From Anaerozeibacter quisquiliarum (lineage in GTDB: Bacteria > Bacillota > Clostridia > Christensenellales > Aristaeellaceae): a stretch of 64,000 nt of DNA. Where the stretch lies: NCBI GenBank assembly GCA_051162045.1, contig JBISDI010000006.1; one strand, 5' to 3'. How positions within the stretch are numbered: the stretch's first letter is position 1; every line of letters begins with the position of its first letter. The notes below the pieces were generated by a model. That model was given only the letters and a program-made list of their open reading frames with translations, did not search any database and had not been told where the DNA came from. Made by a program: the position numbers and the translations under genes. Positions 54,022 through 63,371 of this stretch are shown here, piece after piece.

Positions 54022-55267
54022 TGTTATTCTGCCTCCAAAATGAATAATCTTTTCTGGGTCCAAAGGGCTTTTCACAAACTTTTACTATGCCGCTATACTC
54101 GTCCGGAAGTTTAGCGATTACTAAATCATCTTCAGACCTGAAGTAGACACATTTTATACATTCCGCTGGGATAATATCTTTGATGCGTACCTCAGCCTGA
54201 GGGTCAGTGGGATATTTCGCGCTCCCTAGACATAGACGATTCTCCGCGTCATAATAAAGTCCTTCAGCAGAAGAGACGCGCGAGGTTCCGCGGCCAGAAG
54301 CCGCATTAGTTCGATAGAGTTCATATGCGCACTCATTGAGATATTCGGTAGAGAAAGCGATTATTACGAAAACTTCTTCCGGATGTCTATTTCTAAGGTA
54401 GTATAGCATTTTATAATTTATCCACTCTATGCTCACGGATATATAATTACTTAGCATCTCGTTCGCATCATTATATTCAACCTCTATATTCATACTATGT
54501 GCTTTTGCCCTGGATAATATACCGTTCTTCAAAATACTACCCAGGTTTTTTGCATTCGTAAAGTGGAGCAGCCATTTTGCTCCTCTTTCTCTCAGAAAAA
54601 TATAATCAGCAGTGGGCGATGTGCATGAAATTTTTTTAGGTAGAGCATACACGGTTGGTAAGTATGGCTGCTTTAATGCTTTTTCGCAAAGCTGGTCTGT
54701 TTTCTGCGGTTCTGGTAGTTTCGATTGTTTATAATGCGGCTCAACAGTATATGCCTTATGCGTTTTGTTGATTATTTTCTCATATTCTTGTTTATTCCGC
54801 TCTCTTATTCGTAGTTCTTGCAAAAAGGCATATCTATTTTCATTCGTAATATTTCTGTTACTACAGTCGTTTTCATTAAAGAAGTATATTTCTCCAACAA
54901 GATAGCAATGTATTTTTTCTCTGCTTGTGGTGTAAGTTTCAATAGCAGTGATGTTAATTTGATCATCAGTGAACGCTTCACTTACCTTATATTTTCTCTT
55001 TTCTTTGTCGTACAGCAATTGCCCCGGATAGAATAAATCGGATGGTGCCACCTTTCGTGTCCAAGTGGTTTTATCCGTAAATTTAAGAATGTAAGCGTCA
55101 TCCTCTTTGATAATAGTCTTAGCTCTGTAATATTTCGGCGGACGCACAGTTCTTGTTCTATATTTGTATGAAACCTTCTCAAGTATGTTGGAGAATATAC
55201 CATATAGAATCGAAATGACGATATAAGCAATTAATATTGCTGCTCCGATTTTCGGAATCAAATCCAT
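54014..55267 (-). CDS. DarT1-like DNA ADP-ribosyltransferase toxin with N-terminal membrane segment
   Basis: A 417-residue protein. The C-terminal ~195 residues match DarT (DUF4433): LLHFTNAKNLGSILKNGILS (NAD-site H235), SVSIEWINYKMLYYLR, and DPQAEVRIKDIIPAECIK, where E359 is the expected catalytic Glu. The N-terminal ~220 residues are unusual: a hydrophobic helix at 8-28 (GAAILIAYIVISILYGIF) and a beta-rich region with no family I know. The enzyme would transfer ADP-ribose from NAD to bases in single-stranded DNA. A perfect promoter lies at 55467-55495. Paired with the NADAR gene downstream. Confidence 0.8.
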   Translation of the reverse strand: MDLIPKIGAAILIAYIVISILYGIFSNILEKVSYKYRTRTVRPPKYYRAKTIIKEDDAYILKFTDKTTWTRKVAPSDLFYPGQLLYDKEKRKYKVSEAFTDDQINITAIETYTTSREKIHCYLVGEIYFFNENDCSNRNITNENRYAFLQELRIRERNKQEYEKIINKTHKAYTVEPHYKQSKLPEPQKTDQLCEKALKQPYLPTVYALPKKISCTSPTADYIFLRERGAKWLLHFTNAKNLGSILKNGILSRAKAHSMNIEVEYNDANEMLSNYISVSIEWINYKMLYYLRNRHPEEVFVIIAFSTEYLNECAYELYRTNAASGRGTSRVSSAEGLYYDAENRLCLGSAKYPTDPQAEVRIKDIIPAECIKCVYFRSEDDLVIAKLPDEYSGIVKVCEKPFGPRKDYSFWRQNNND

Positions 55268-55466
55268 TTCGAAATCGCTCCCGCTTCTGTCGTAAATTAT
55301 GGTTTATAGGCATCGATATCAAGGAAGCAGCGACAGTAACTTGCGCATATCAGCAAGATATGGCTAATGGAGGACTTCTCCAGGATTAAACCAGTGATCC
55401 CCGTTTATGATAAAATGCTCACGCAAATCGGCCAGCTCAATAACTGCACAATTCAAATTTTCATTT

Positions 55467-55495
55467 ATTATACACTGATTTGTTATCCCTGTCAA
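55467..55495 (-). promoter_or_regulatory. Perfect consensus promoter of the DarT/NADAR operon
   Basis: TTGACA (55490-55495) and TATAAT (55467-55472) on the minus strand with a 17-bp spacer. The leader to the toxin ATG is about 190 nt. No other feature was seen in 55268-55596. Confidence 0.85.
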
Positions 55496-55596
55496 CGCGT
55501 TAGTCTATGACGTCTAAGTTGATAAAGCAAAGACATTAATTCTGCATTTGCTTCACTTGGCAATGCCCAGAATGCAACATCTTTCCACGACGTACA

Positions 55597-55619
55597 AATC
55601 CCGGCGCTGAGCCGGGATT
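55597..55619 (-). terminator. Hairpin ending the 55632 gene
   Basis: AATCCCGGC (55597-55605) pairs with GCCGGGATT (55611-55619); on the minus strand it is followed by TTTGTAC. It lies 12 nt after the stop. Confidence 0.7.
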
Positions 55620-55631
55620 CTGTTGTTGAAC

Positions 55632-56249
55632 TTATTGGTTGGCGCTGTCCGTAACAGCCGTGCCCTTCTTGCCCCTGCCCTTTCCCGAAGGTTTCTTGGC
55701 CAGCACATTGTTCTCTGGCTGCGGTGTGGCCTCGTTGCTCTCCGACTCCATTGTGATAACTAGCACCCGGCCCGTGGCTTCGTCCCCAATGATCTCAGTC
55801 TTGATCGTCTCGCCGTTTGCTACCACCTCGGCCAGTGCATCCACTGGCTCGCCTGCGGCTTGCGCATCTTCAAGCGCCTGTGCCAGGGCTTCCACCGTTT
55901 CAGCGGGAAGTGATTCGGCGGGATACGCTTCCTGCGGCGCCGCTTCCTCGGTCTCGGCCGCCTTGTCATCCACAGCAGTTACCCGCGGCTGCGCTTCTTG
56001 GCCCAAGGGTTTCCGCGTCCTCCGCGCCCTTGTCTGCGGGAATTCCTCAGGCAACACGCCCGGCTCGAACATAATCTTTAAGGTGATGGCGCCGTGCGCG
56101 GGTACGTCGAACTTGAAGTCCTGATACTCCAGCTTCTTGAGCTCATCCGGGATTTCGATGTTTTTGAACCGCTTGATCTCCTTGCCCTCCACCAACAGGC
56201 ATACCGGAACCGCGTCCCTCAGTTTCGCCGTGAGCTTGCCCATCTCCAT
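55632..56249 (-). CDS. Uncharacterised acidic protein, possible mobile-element backbone
   Basis: A 205-residue protein from ATG 56249 (GGAGGAA 7 nt upstream). The N-terminal ~70 residues look folded (KLTAKLRDAVPVCLLVEGKE, KNIEIPDELKKLEYQDFKF). The remainder is a low-complexity Glu/Ala/Pro tail ending in GKGRGKKGTAV. Codon use is GC-rich, unlike the AT-rich genes on either side. A diverged copy of its first ~130 bases and 5' region lies at 58677-58868. No known family recognised. Confidence 0.7.
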   Translation of the reverse strand: MEMGKLTAKLRDAVPVCLLVEGKEIKRFKNIEIPDELKKLEYQDFKFDVPAHGAITLKIMFEPGVLPEEFPQTRARRTRKPLGQEAQPRVTAVDDKAAETEEAAPQEAYPAESLPAETVEALAQALEDAQAAGEPVDALAEVVANGETIKTEIIGDEATGRVLVITMESESNEATPQPENNVLAKKPSGKGRGKKGTAVTDSANQ

Positions 56250-56333
56250 GAATCGTTCCTCCGTTCGTTGCTGTACAGGCTTCTCGCCTGTGGCTCACAA
56301 CTTACGCATTCACCGGTGGAAAGCAAGCTCCAA
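56129..56333. repeat. Direct repeat, left copy
   Basis: The 5' part and upstream region of the 55632-56249 gene recur in the same orientation at 58677-58868 at roughly 75-80 percent identity by eye. The conserved features are the coding start, GGAGGAAC site and the TGGAAAGCAAGC segment. Confidence 0.8.
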
Positions 56334-56625
56334 TACAAACAAAACCGAGATGGCGATCAGGCAGTAAAAATGGGCATCTGATATGCACTCCCCACCACAC
56401 CCCTACCTGCACTGCCCGGCAATACCTCCATGGGGGCACTGCCCCACTACGTGGCTAGAGAGATGGAGATTCGACTGGGTTACATCCACAGTACTGCTGA
56501 AGCCGGGGGAACTGAATTCAGGGAACTGGTTCTCGAATGATGCATACTATGTCGGTTGCCTGCTAAACGCAAACAGCTTAGGCAACAAAAATTCCAACAT
56601 TTTGTACAAGAATTCAGATTTTCAA

Positions 56626-56655
56626 TTGACTACTCGCTATAGTTTGAGATATAAT
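56626..56655 (+). promoter_or_regulatory. Promoter of the radical SAM gene
   Basis: TTGACT (56626-56631) and TATAAT (56650-56655), 18-bp spacer, about 85 nt before the start codon. The region 56334-56620 shows nothing else. Confidence 0.75.
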
Positions 56656-56745
56656 AATAGTATCACGCCCAATATACAGCATCAATCGCAATTATAATAT
56701 ACCACTGTGAAGAATTTAGAATACTAAAGATAAGGTACTGCTGTG

Positions 56746-57931
56746 ATGAAAAATTATGAGTACGCAATTTCGCCAACTAGCCAATTTTTCTTTTGCGGAG
56801 TACCTTTCAGATTAGACATTAAGCCGAAATGCGACCTGAACTGTGTGTATTGTTATGCAATGAGCAGAGGCGGACGGAGAACTAACAAAGATCAAATAAT
56901 TGACGAATCAAGCTTTGTACGCAAGTTTAGTCATGCAATTTCTTGCAACGATAGCAAGCTCGACATTGTTGGAGAAATGGTACGCAATCGTTTCCCCATC
57001 CACTTTGGTGGCATGAGCGATCCCTTTAGCGACGAACTTACCGCAGATGTATTTGACCGATTATTCCCATTTTTTTGTGGTCCTGAAGATTATCCAATAA
57101 TCATTAGCACAAAGAAACCTCATGAATTACTAAAACGAAATTATGTTATGCAAAAGGGCAACATGATAATTCAAATTTCTTTGCCAATATTCGATGATAG
57201 TACGCGCCTCTTGATTGAGCCGCATGCCGAATCAACTTATGAACGGCTATCCGCCATTAAGAGCTTAACGGATATAGGAAAAAAATGTCGTTTGCAGAAT
57301 ACAACCAATAATCCCTCGGCTGGACGAGCAATTGCCATCACTTATCGATGCGATCGATGGTGCCGGCTGCAAGCATGTTATCCTCGAATACTTGAAACTC
57401 CCTGTCGAGAAGGCATCTCTTAATGTTCAGCTTCTTTCGGAATGTCTAAATATGGATATGGCGACTTTCTACAGAAATCACGGGGCGGTTTTAATTGGTA
57501 GAGAATGGCTTCTTCCGACAGAATATCGGTACGGCAAGCTTATCCCAATAAAAAAATATGCAAATGACAGAGGGGTATCCGTAGCTTTGGCTGATTATGG
57601 ACTATATCATCTTAGCGATGTTGATTGTTGCTGTGGGATTGACAAATTTAATATGCGTTGCAGTTGGAACCGCGGCAATTTTTCAACTCTTCTAAAGAAT
57701 GCAAAAGGTCTAGTCCACTTTTCAAACTTGCTCGAATACTGGCACCCGACAAAAAGCATGACAAAATATGTAAATTCTAAAAGTCGTCTCAAAAATAACA
57801 CAATGATAAATTTTTTGAATAGCAGGTGGAATGCCCCAGGCACAGTTAATGCTCCCGATTCATATTACGGCGTTAGTTTTTCTGGCAACTATGACAATGA
57901 GCATAATTGCATCTACTTTAACGAGAGTTGA
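56746..57931 (+). pseudogene. Radical SAM protein, frameshifted at an A7 run
   Basis: Codons from ATG 56746 give a SAM radical domain: CDLNCVYCYAM with ligands C29, C33 and C36, and IHFGGMSDPFSDELTA (the GGE-like segment). At 57279-57285 a run of seven A puts the frame out. Removing one A gives DIGKNVVCRIQPIIPRLDEQL and continues through LIDAIDGAGCKHVILEYL to 57931. Total would be about 394 residues. So this is either a one-base sequencing error or a recent inactivation; the second half keeps coding quality. The C-terminal part has CCCGID and MRCSWN Cys motifs. Related in layout to SplB/DUF5131-like radical SAM proteins. AT-rich. Confidence 0.8.
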
Positions 57932-57947
57932 GAGGAGTATTACTGCG

Positions 57948-58658
57948 ATGTGTGGAAGTGACGCATTTCACCATACCCACAGCGAACAGCAGGACGAAAT
58001 AGAAGCCAAGTTAGAGGAACTTCGAAACCTTGACGACAAAACCCTTAGTGATAAAAACGAAGATATTGTCAGCATGATAAAGTACTACAACGAGCTCACC
58101 AACGCTGTAGAGGAGCGCAGGAACAAGATTTACGCCGATTCTTTAACTTTTGTTGGGATAATCGTCGCCGCGGCGACAATTTTATGTACTATCGCAAATT
58201 GGACTGACTACTTAGTTATTCCAATAGTATTTTTCTGTGTACAACTGTTAGTGCAATTGACTCTGATTTGTAAATTCTACATACAAAATGATTCCGGCTA
58301 TTTATTTAATGACGGACAGCTAAAGCCTCATTCGAATCAATGGAAATGGTTCTATTACGGAAATAGTCACATTGGGCAAATTAACGTAAACAAGCCGGAT
58401 AGTTCTTCAATTAGGAGCTATATAGACGGTTTCAAGCTATTTGCGGATAATTATCTACACGAGGACGTCAAGTCACAGATATCTTCAAACATTCAACAAC
58501 TGTATCTTTTGCAAGTGCACAATTTTTATAAGAATCGTTATTACCTTCAGCTTGTAAAAATCCAGCGCAACGGCTTCATACTTTCAATCATGGCAGCAGC
58601 CATTACTGTCATAGCGGTTCTTGTACCGGTTGTTTTTCGCTATTTCTTTAACTTTTGA
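57948..58658 (+). CDS. Three-TM membrane protein paired with the radical SAM gene
   Basis: A 236-residue protein from ATG 57948 (GAGAGGAG 11 nt upstream). A charged helical N-terminus (about 12-58; QQDEIEAKLEELRNLDDK) is followed by two membrane helices (64-83, FVGIIVAAATILCTIANW; 88-109). A ~95-residue soluble loop comes next, then a final helix (209-231). The 2TM-plus-helical layout recalls SLATT-type pore effectors but I see no sequence match. It begins 16 nt after the radical SAM stop, so the two are co-transcribed. Function unknown. Confidence 0.75.
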   Translation: MCGSDAFHHTHSEQQDEIEAKLEELRNLDDKTLSDKNEDIVSMIKYYNELTNAVEERRNKIYADSLTFVGIIVAAATILCTIANWTDYLVIPIVFFCVQLLVQLTLICKFYIQNDSGYLFNDGQLKPHSNQWKWFYYGNSHIGQINVNKPDSSSIRSYIDGFKLFADNYLHEDVKSQISSNIQQLYLLQVHNFYKNRYYLQLVKIQRNGFILSIMAAAITVIAVLVPVVFRYFFNF

Positions 58659-58676
58659 TGGAAGCGATGGTTCAAT

Positions 58677-58868
58677 CTTGAGTTCATCCGGGATTTCGAT
58701 GTTCTTGTACCGCTTGATCTCCTTGCCCTCCACCAGAAAGCATACCGGAACCGCGTCCCTCAGTTTCGCCGTGAGCTTGTCATTTGCATAATCCGTTCCT
58801 CCGTAAAATGTGATGTGCCTTGCGGCTGAGTCACAGCTTACGGATTTATGCGTGGAAAGCAAGCCCTT
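58677..58868 (-). pseudogene. Truncated, frame-damaged copy of the 55632 gene start
   Basis: Codons for TAKLRDAVPVCFLVEGKE and KRYKNIEIPDEL are preserved on the minus strand. One base is missing next to the start codon, so no ATG reads into the frame, and after DEL the sequence diverges into the 3' end of the TM gene. It is the right copy of the direct repeat (see 56129-56333). Confidence 0.8.
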
Positions 58869-59173
58869 GCTCCACGAGCCAGCCCAATGCGCTCTCATTC
58901 TAACAGCTTAGGCACGGGATACGATAGACCACGGCTGGTTGCGGTGGCCTATCGCGCAACTATATAGTAACAGCCCCAAAGGGAGAAACGGGTGCGAATA
59001 TGCAGTAAAGTATCTTGCAGACAAATCGCCACCGCTGACATCGTGTCCGTATCCATGATAATAAAGGACACCAGACAGGGCCAGAGCGGTAGTGGAGGGA
59101 ATCCGCGGAAGGGGCGGTGTTTATATGTACTCTTTTTTATTCGACACCGACGACTGCATTCCGATTTTCTGCA

Positions 59174-59202
59174 TTGTGAATTACCATATTTAGTGTTATA
59201 AT
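59174..59202 (+). promoter_or_regulatory. Putative promoter of the helicase-nuclease gene
   Basis: TTGTGA (59174-59179) and TATAAT (59197-59202), 17-bp spacer; a second TATAAT at 59223-59228 lacks a good -35. The 300 bases before hold no credible gene. Confidence 0.6.
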
Positions 59203-59265
59203 ATAAATACATTTTACGGGTATATAATAGATCGTATGCAATGAGCTCGAATTGGGTGACGGTAC

Positions 59266-62200
59266 TTGGACAAGGAATCGAGAAAAAAAGAACTGCCAAA
59301 GTTGCCGGGTCGCTTAGGCGAATTTATTCAAGCCCTAGATGCCGAACGAAGTGCCGTTGAGAAAAACGGCGACTCTTTGGGCTTTTTATTGTCTGGTGGT
59401 GAAAGGATTAATGACAGCAATGGATCATACCTTTATCAATTTCGTATCGATTATAGTACGAATACACCCGATGATGCGCCATGTCGTTTGATAGTCGGCG
59501 GGAAGTTCTACAATGCTGTGATAGTTTCTTATGATGGGTCGTACATTATTCTTGCGACTAAAGAGCTGATCAGCGGCGGCATCGGCAATGCTAAGCTAGA
59601 GATCGGATCAACCATACTTTATGAAAAAATGATAGAAAGAATCGCCGCCAACGCAGATGTCAATAATCCGACTGGAAGACGGCTATTTGGCGAAATGGCC
59701 GTAACCCGTGTAAGACCCGATCCTGGACTATCAATTCCGGATGATGGGGATTCCAACGAAGCGCTACGTCCTGCGCAGATCGATGCCGTGCGATCTAGCC
59801 TTACCAATAATCTCACCTTTATATGGGGCCCCCCCGGAACCGGAAAAACCAAAGTGATCAGCAGTGTTATATATCAGTTGTACAATTCCGGGAGAACGGT
59901 CTTGCTGGCATCGCATACAAATGTTGCCGTCGACAACGCGCTTGAGCGTGTCTGTATACAATTTAGTCGTGTGAATATCCCTATAGAGGATACTGTTCTG
60001 CGGTTTGGAAACCATAGCAAAGAGCTTTCAGAGGGCTATCCAGGCATAACCATCAAATCACATATAGAAAAGTTAGGCAGGAGCTTGTTTAGCGAAAAAT
60101 TAAAGATAGAACAAGCAATCAACGAATGGGACCATGAACTTACTCACTGCCATTGGCGTTTGAATTATCCCGAAAAGCGCGACAAAATAGTTAAGGCTCA
60201 TTCTTCTCTAAATTCTGCAAGGGATTTGATGAACAGCTTAAGAATTGACATAAACACTATGCTCACTCAAAAAAGCAATCTAGAGAATTCATTATCTCAA
60301 TGCGCACCATATATGCAAGCGAAATTTTATGCAGATGATTTGGAACTAACCCTCAACAATCTCTATGTGCGTTTTGGCGACATAGAGCGGCAGCAATCTT
60401 ATGTGCAAAAGAGACTCGAGGACGTGTCAAAAAAGATAAGGAACAAAGAGAAATCAGCGCAATTTAAAAGCTTGATCAGCACTTATCCGTCACTTGATTT
60501 TTTGGTGTCACGAGCTGATTTTCAAAGAAAACAATGCGCAGAGGAAAAATCGAAATACATCAGCAAAAAGCAAGAGCTTGAAACTTGCAAAAGTCAGCTA
60601 TCTGAAATGGAGGGCAAATCCGCTATAACCAAAGTCTTTACAAGCAAAAAAATTGCTTCACTTAAAAGTTTGCTGACAACCCTCCAGAACCAACTTAGCA
60701 GTGTCGAAGAAAATAGCAAAGCGGCACATACCCTACTCGATCATATAAATTTGGAAATCTCCGACTTAAAATCCTTAATAGCACAGAACGAAGAATGCTT
60801 TGTACCCGAAACCATGCAAAAGCTTTCTGAAGAGATGGATAATCTGCTCAAGGAATCCACTTCGCTCGCAAATGATTTCAGCTGCTGCAAAGCAAAAATC
60901 GAGGATAAATCCAAAATTCGTAATTCCGTATTGCATAATATGCAAGAAATGAAGATTTTCTACAAACGCAACCCAGATGAGTTGGCTATTGAATATAACA
61001 AATTGTTACTGCAATTGCAGCTGAGTCAGGATAATTCTACAGAAACCGATTCGCAATGCATAGCACTCGAAGAGCAAATCTCCGATTTGTTTCGGTCATT
61101 GAATGCTTTTGATTTATCAATAGACGAAGGGGGATCAGATGAGCGCCTCTTTAAAGCAGATGCCTACTTGCGCAGTCTTGAGAATATAGATGGCGTCCCG
61201 CCGAAATACGACCCAGAGAAGCAAGCTGCCTACCTTGAGGAGCAAATATCTAACTCCAGAAAACGTATTAATGAAATTGAGAAGGAGATCGCAGATCTCG
61301 AAAAGAACGCGCTCTTAAAGGCACCAATTGTGGGCACGACATTAACTAAAACTTACTTCGATGATGTGCTTTTCTCCCGAAAATTTGACACTGTCATTCT
61401 GGATGAGGCTTCAATGGCCCCCATACCGGCGCTCTGGCTTACCACTTACCTGGCAAGCAGCAATCTGGTGATCGTCGGCGATTTTAAACAATTGTCACCT
61501 ATCGTTATAGCGAAACACCCTATGGCAAAAAAATGGCTTGGGCGCGATATATTCGACCACTCCGGTGCTCGCGCACAGTGCGAAAGTGGTCTTTGTCAAG
61601 ACTATGTGATTAGATTATTCGAGCAATTTCGTATGCATAAAATGATCGCAGATATAGCAAATCTATACTACTACAATATGCTTAAGTCTCCGCTAGAGGA
61701 TATGGTTAATAGCCCTGATTATAAAAAATACTGCGAGTGGTATGGTGCTTCCAAACCTATGGAACCAATAGGCATAATCTCAACTAACAAATTGAATGCA
61801 TGGGCCACCGGAGTCAATGTCGGTGGAACGAAGAGCCGCCTAAATCATCTATCGGCAACGCTGTGTGTCAAGCTGGCTTTCCAGATTGTCGAAAAGCTTC
61901 TAACGGATAAGGATGTTTTGAAAGATCCCCTGGTGCCAAGAGTTCTAATCATGGCGCCTTATAAGCCACATATTAAACGCATTAAGCAGATCATTGATTC
62001 CGAATACCACCAACGTGGTATTGACTCAGACCGTTTCAACTTAATAAGCGCTGGAACAATTCATAGTTTTCAGGGCAGAGAAGGCGCGACCGTAATATTT
62101 GATCTCGTGGTCGATCAACCCCATTCGAGGTGCAATCTTTTTATGAGCGGAAAGCTTCAAGACGGAGATGATATGGATGACTCACTTGAGCGTTTGTTTA

Positions 62201-63213
62201 ATGTCGCAGTTACTCGCGCGATGTACAAGCTAATATTTGTCGGCAATATCGAATATATATGTAGCAAGAATCATGCATCGAAAACTTTTCAATTATTGAA
62301 ATATTTGACGGAGAAACTTAAGGTAAAACCGGTAGGCGCCGTCGGGCTATTCCCAAAGCTAGTTCCTTATGTCGAAATATCGGATATGACTACACCGGAG
62401 AATGACACCAGCATTCTAGTTACGCAATCAAACATACTAAACGTTATAAAGTACGATATCTTGTATGCACGCAAATATGTGCTGATTTATTCTCCTTTTC
62501 TTTCGGAAAAACGTGTGCAGTCCTTCTTGCCAATTTTTCACAAGGCCATTACAGAAAACGGGCTTAAGATCATTGTAGTTACAAAAGAAGCATCCGAGAA
62601 TAAACAAACGATGGCGAGTCATAATATCTGTGAGCATTTATTAAAAAATGTTGGAGTAATAATATCGCACAAATATTTCATGCACGAGAAAATCGTGTTT
62701 ATAGACGACACTCTGCTATGGTCTGGTTCTTTGAATCTGCTTAGTTATACCGGAAACACAACAGAAATTATGGAACGCAGAAATTGTAGCGAAATCGCAG
62801 AAGCATATGCCAAGCAGTTGCAAGTAGAGTATATTATCGGAGCCACCCGAAGCCCAGCTGTGAACGGGACACCGGAAGAGCTTACATGCCCGCTCTGCCA
62901 CGCCGACTTAAGAATACGGGAGAGTTTTGACGGAGGCATATACTGGTCTTGCACAAATGTTAGCTGCAAATATTCTCGCCAAGTCGATCAACCATACCCC
63001 ATAGATGGCCTGATTAAGTGCAAACAATGCGGAGGCAAATATCACTTTGCCATGAAGAAACAGCCGCGATGGGTATGTGAGCATAATCACTATCAAACCA
63101 TCCGCGCCTGCGATTTGAAGCTTCCCAGGATGCTGGAACTGATTCCGCCTGAGCTGAGAAGAGAAGTGGAGAGATCATTCTCAAAGAACTACCAACCTGT
63201 AGAGAGTGTTTAG
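59266..63213 (+). CDS. mkoC: SF1 helicase-PLD nuclease fusion, type II Mokosh (MkoC-like) defence protein
   Basis: A 1315-residue protein starting at TTG 59266 (GGGTGACGG upstream). Residues 1-165: N-terminal beta domain. Walker A GPPGTGKT at 188-195 begins a DNA2/NAM7 (COG1112) SF1 helicase. A ~430-residue coiled-coil insertion (about 270-690) follows, then DEAS at 713-716, GDFKQLSP, EQFRMHKMI, SFQGREGATVIFD and VAVTRA. Residues ~1060-1175: phospholipase-D domain with H1140-x-K1142-x4-D1147 (HEKIVFID). Residues 1208-1290: two zinc-ribbon pairs (CPLC, CKQCGG). One-protein helicase plus PLD is the definition of type II Mokosh, an anti-phage system. All catalytic motifs look intact. AT-rich. 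Confidence 0.88.
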   Translation: MDKESRKKELPKLPGRLGEFIQALDAERSAVEKNGDSLGFLLSGGERINDSNGSYLYQFRIDYSTNTPDDAPCRLIVGGKFYNAVIVSYDGSYIILATKELISGGIGNAKLEIGSTILYEKMIERIAANADVNNPTGRRLFGEMAVTRVRPDPGLSIPDDGDSNEALRPAQIDAVRSSLTNNLTFIWGPPGTGKTKVISSVIYQLYNSGRTVLLASHTNVAVDNALERVCIQFSRVNIPIEDTVLRFGNHSKELSEGYPGITIKSHIEKLGRSLFSEKLKIEQAINEWDHELTHCHWRLNYPEKRDKIVKAHSSLNSARDLMNSLRIDINTMLTQKSNLENSLSQCAPYMQAKFYADDLELTLNNLYVRFGDIERQQSYVQKRLEDVSKKIRNKEKSAQFKSLISTYPSLDFLVSRADFQRKQCAEEKSKYISKKQELETCKSQLSEMEGKSAITKVFTSKKIASLKSLLTTLQNQLSSVEENSKAAHTLLDHINLEISDLKSLIAQNEECFVPETMQKLSEEMDNLLKESTSLANDFSCCKAKIEDKSKIRNSVLHNMQEMKIFYKRNPDELAIEYNKLLLQLQLSQDNSTETDSQCIALEEQISDLFRSLNAFDLSIDEGGSDERLFKADAYLRSLENIDGVPPKYDPEKQAAYLEEQISNSRKRINEIEKEIADLEKNALLKAPIVGTTLTKTYFDDVLFSRKFDTVILDEASMAPIPALWLTTYLASSNLVIVGDFKQLSPIVIAKHPMAKKWLGRDIFDHSGARAQCESGLCQDYVIRLFEQFRMHKMIADIANLYYYNMLKSPLEDMVNSPDYKKYCEWYGASKPMEPIGIISTNKLNAWATGVNVGGTKSRLNHLSATLCVKLAFQIVEKLLTDKDVLKDPLVPRVLIMAPYKPHIKRIKQIIDSEYHQRGIDSDRFNLISAGTIHSFQGREGATVIFDLVVDQPHSRCNLFMSGKLQDGDDMDDSLERLFNVAVTRAMYKLIFVGNIEYICSKNHASKTFQLLKYLTEKLKVKPVGAVGLFPKLVPYVEISDMTTPENDTSILVTQSNILNVIKYDILYARKYVLIYSPFLSEKRVQSFLPIFHKAITENGLKIIVVTKEASENKQTMASHNICEHLLKNVGVIISHKYFMHEKIVFIDDTLLWSGSLNLLSYTGNTTEIMERRNCSEIAEAYAKQLQVEYIIGATRSPAVNGTPEELTCPLCHADLRIRESFDGGIYWSCTNVSCKYSRQVDQPYPIDGLIKCKQCGGKYHFAMKKQPRWVCEHNHYQTIRACDLKLPRMLELIPPELRREVERSFSKNYQPVESV

Positions 63214-63318
63214 TATAACGTCATATCCCACTACATCTTTTTACGCTATAAATACGAGTCCAAGCCATATACGTGATCCGTTGAAGTATTTTCACAAAAG
63301 GTATTAGTAATAAATATC

Positions 63319-63347
63319 TTTACTTTCACATTGTAAAGTGATATTCT
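63319..63347 (+). promoter_or_regulatory. Putative promoter of the 63372 gene
   Basis: TTTACT (63319-63324) and TATTCT (63342-63347), 17-bp spacer. A CTTTAC...GTAAAG inverted repeat (63318-63338) overlaps the -35. Confidence 0.5.
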
Positions 63348-63371
63348 ATTTTCGAGAGGAAGGTGTACATT

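Noticed and set aside
58949..59299. 116-codon minus-strand frame before the helicase gene
   Set aside because: No ribosome-binding site, crosses the helicase promoter and start, no family features.
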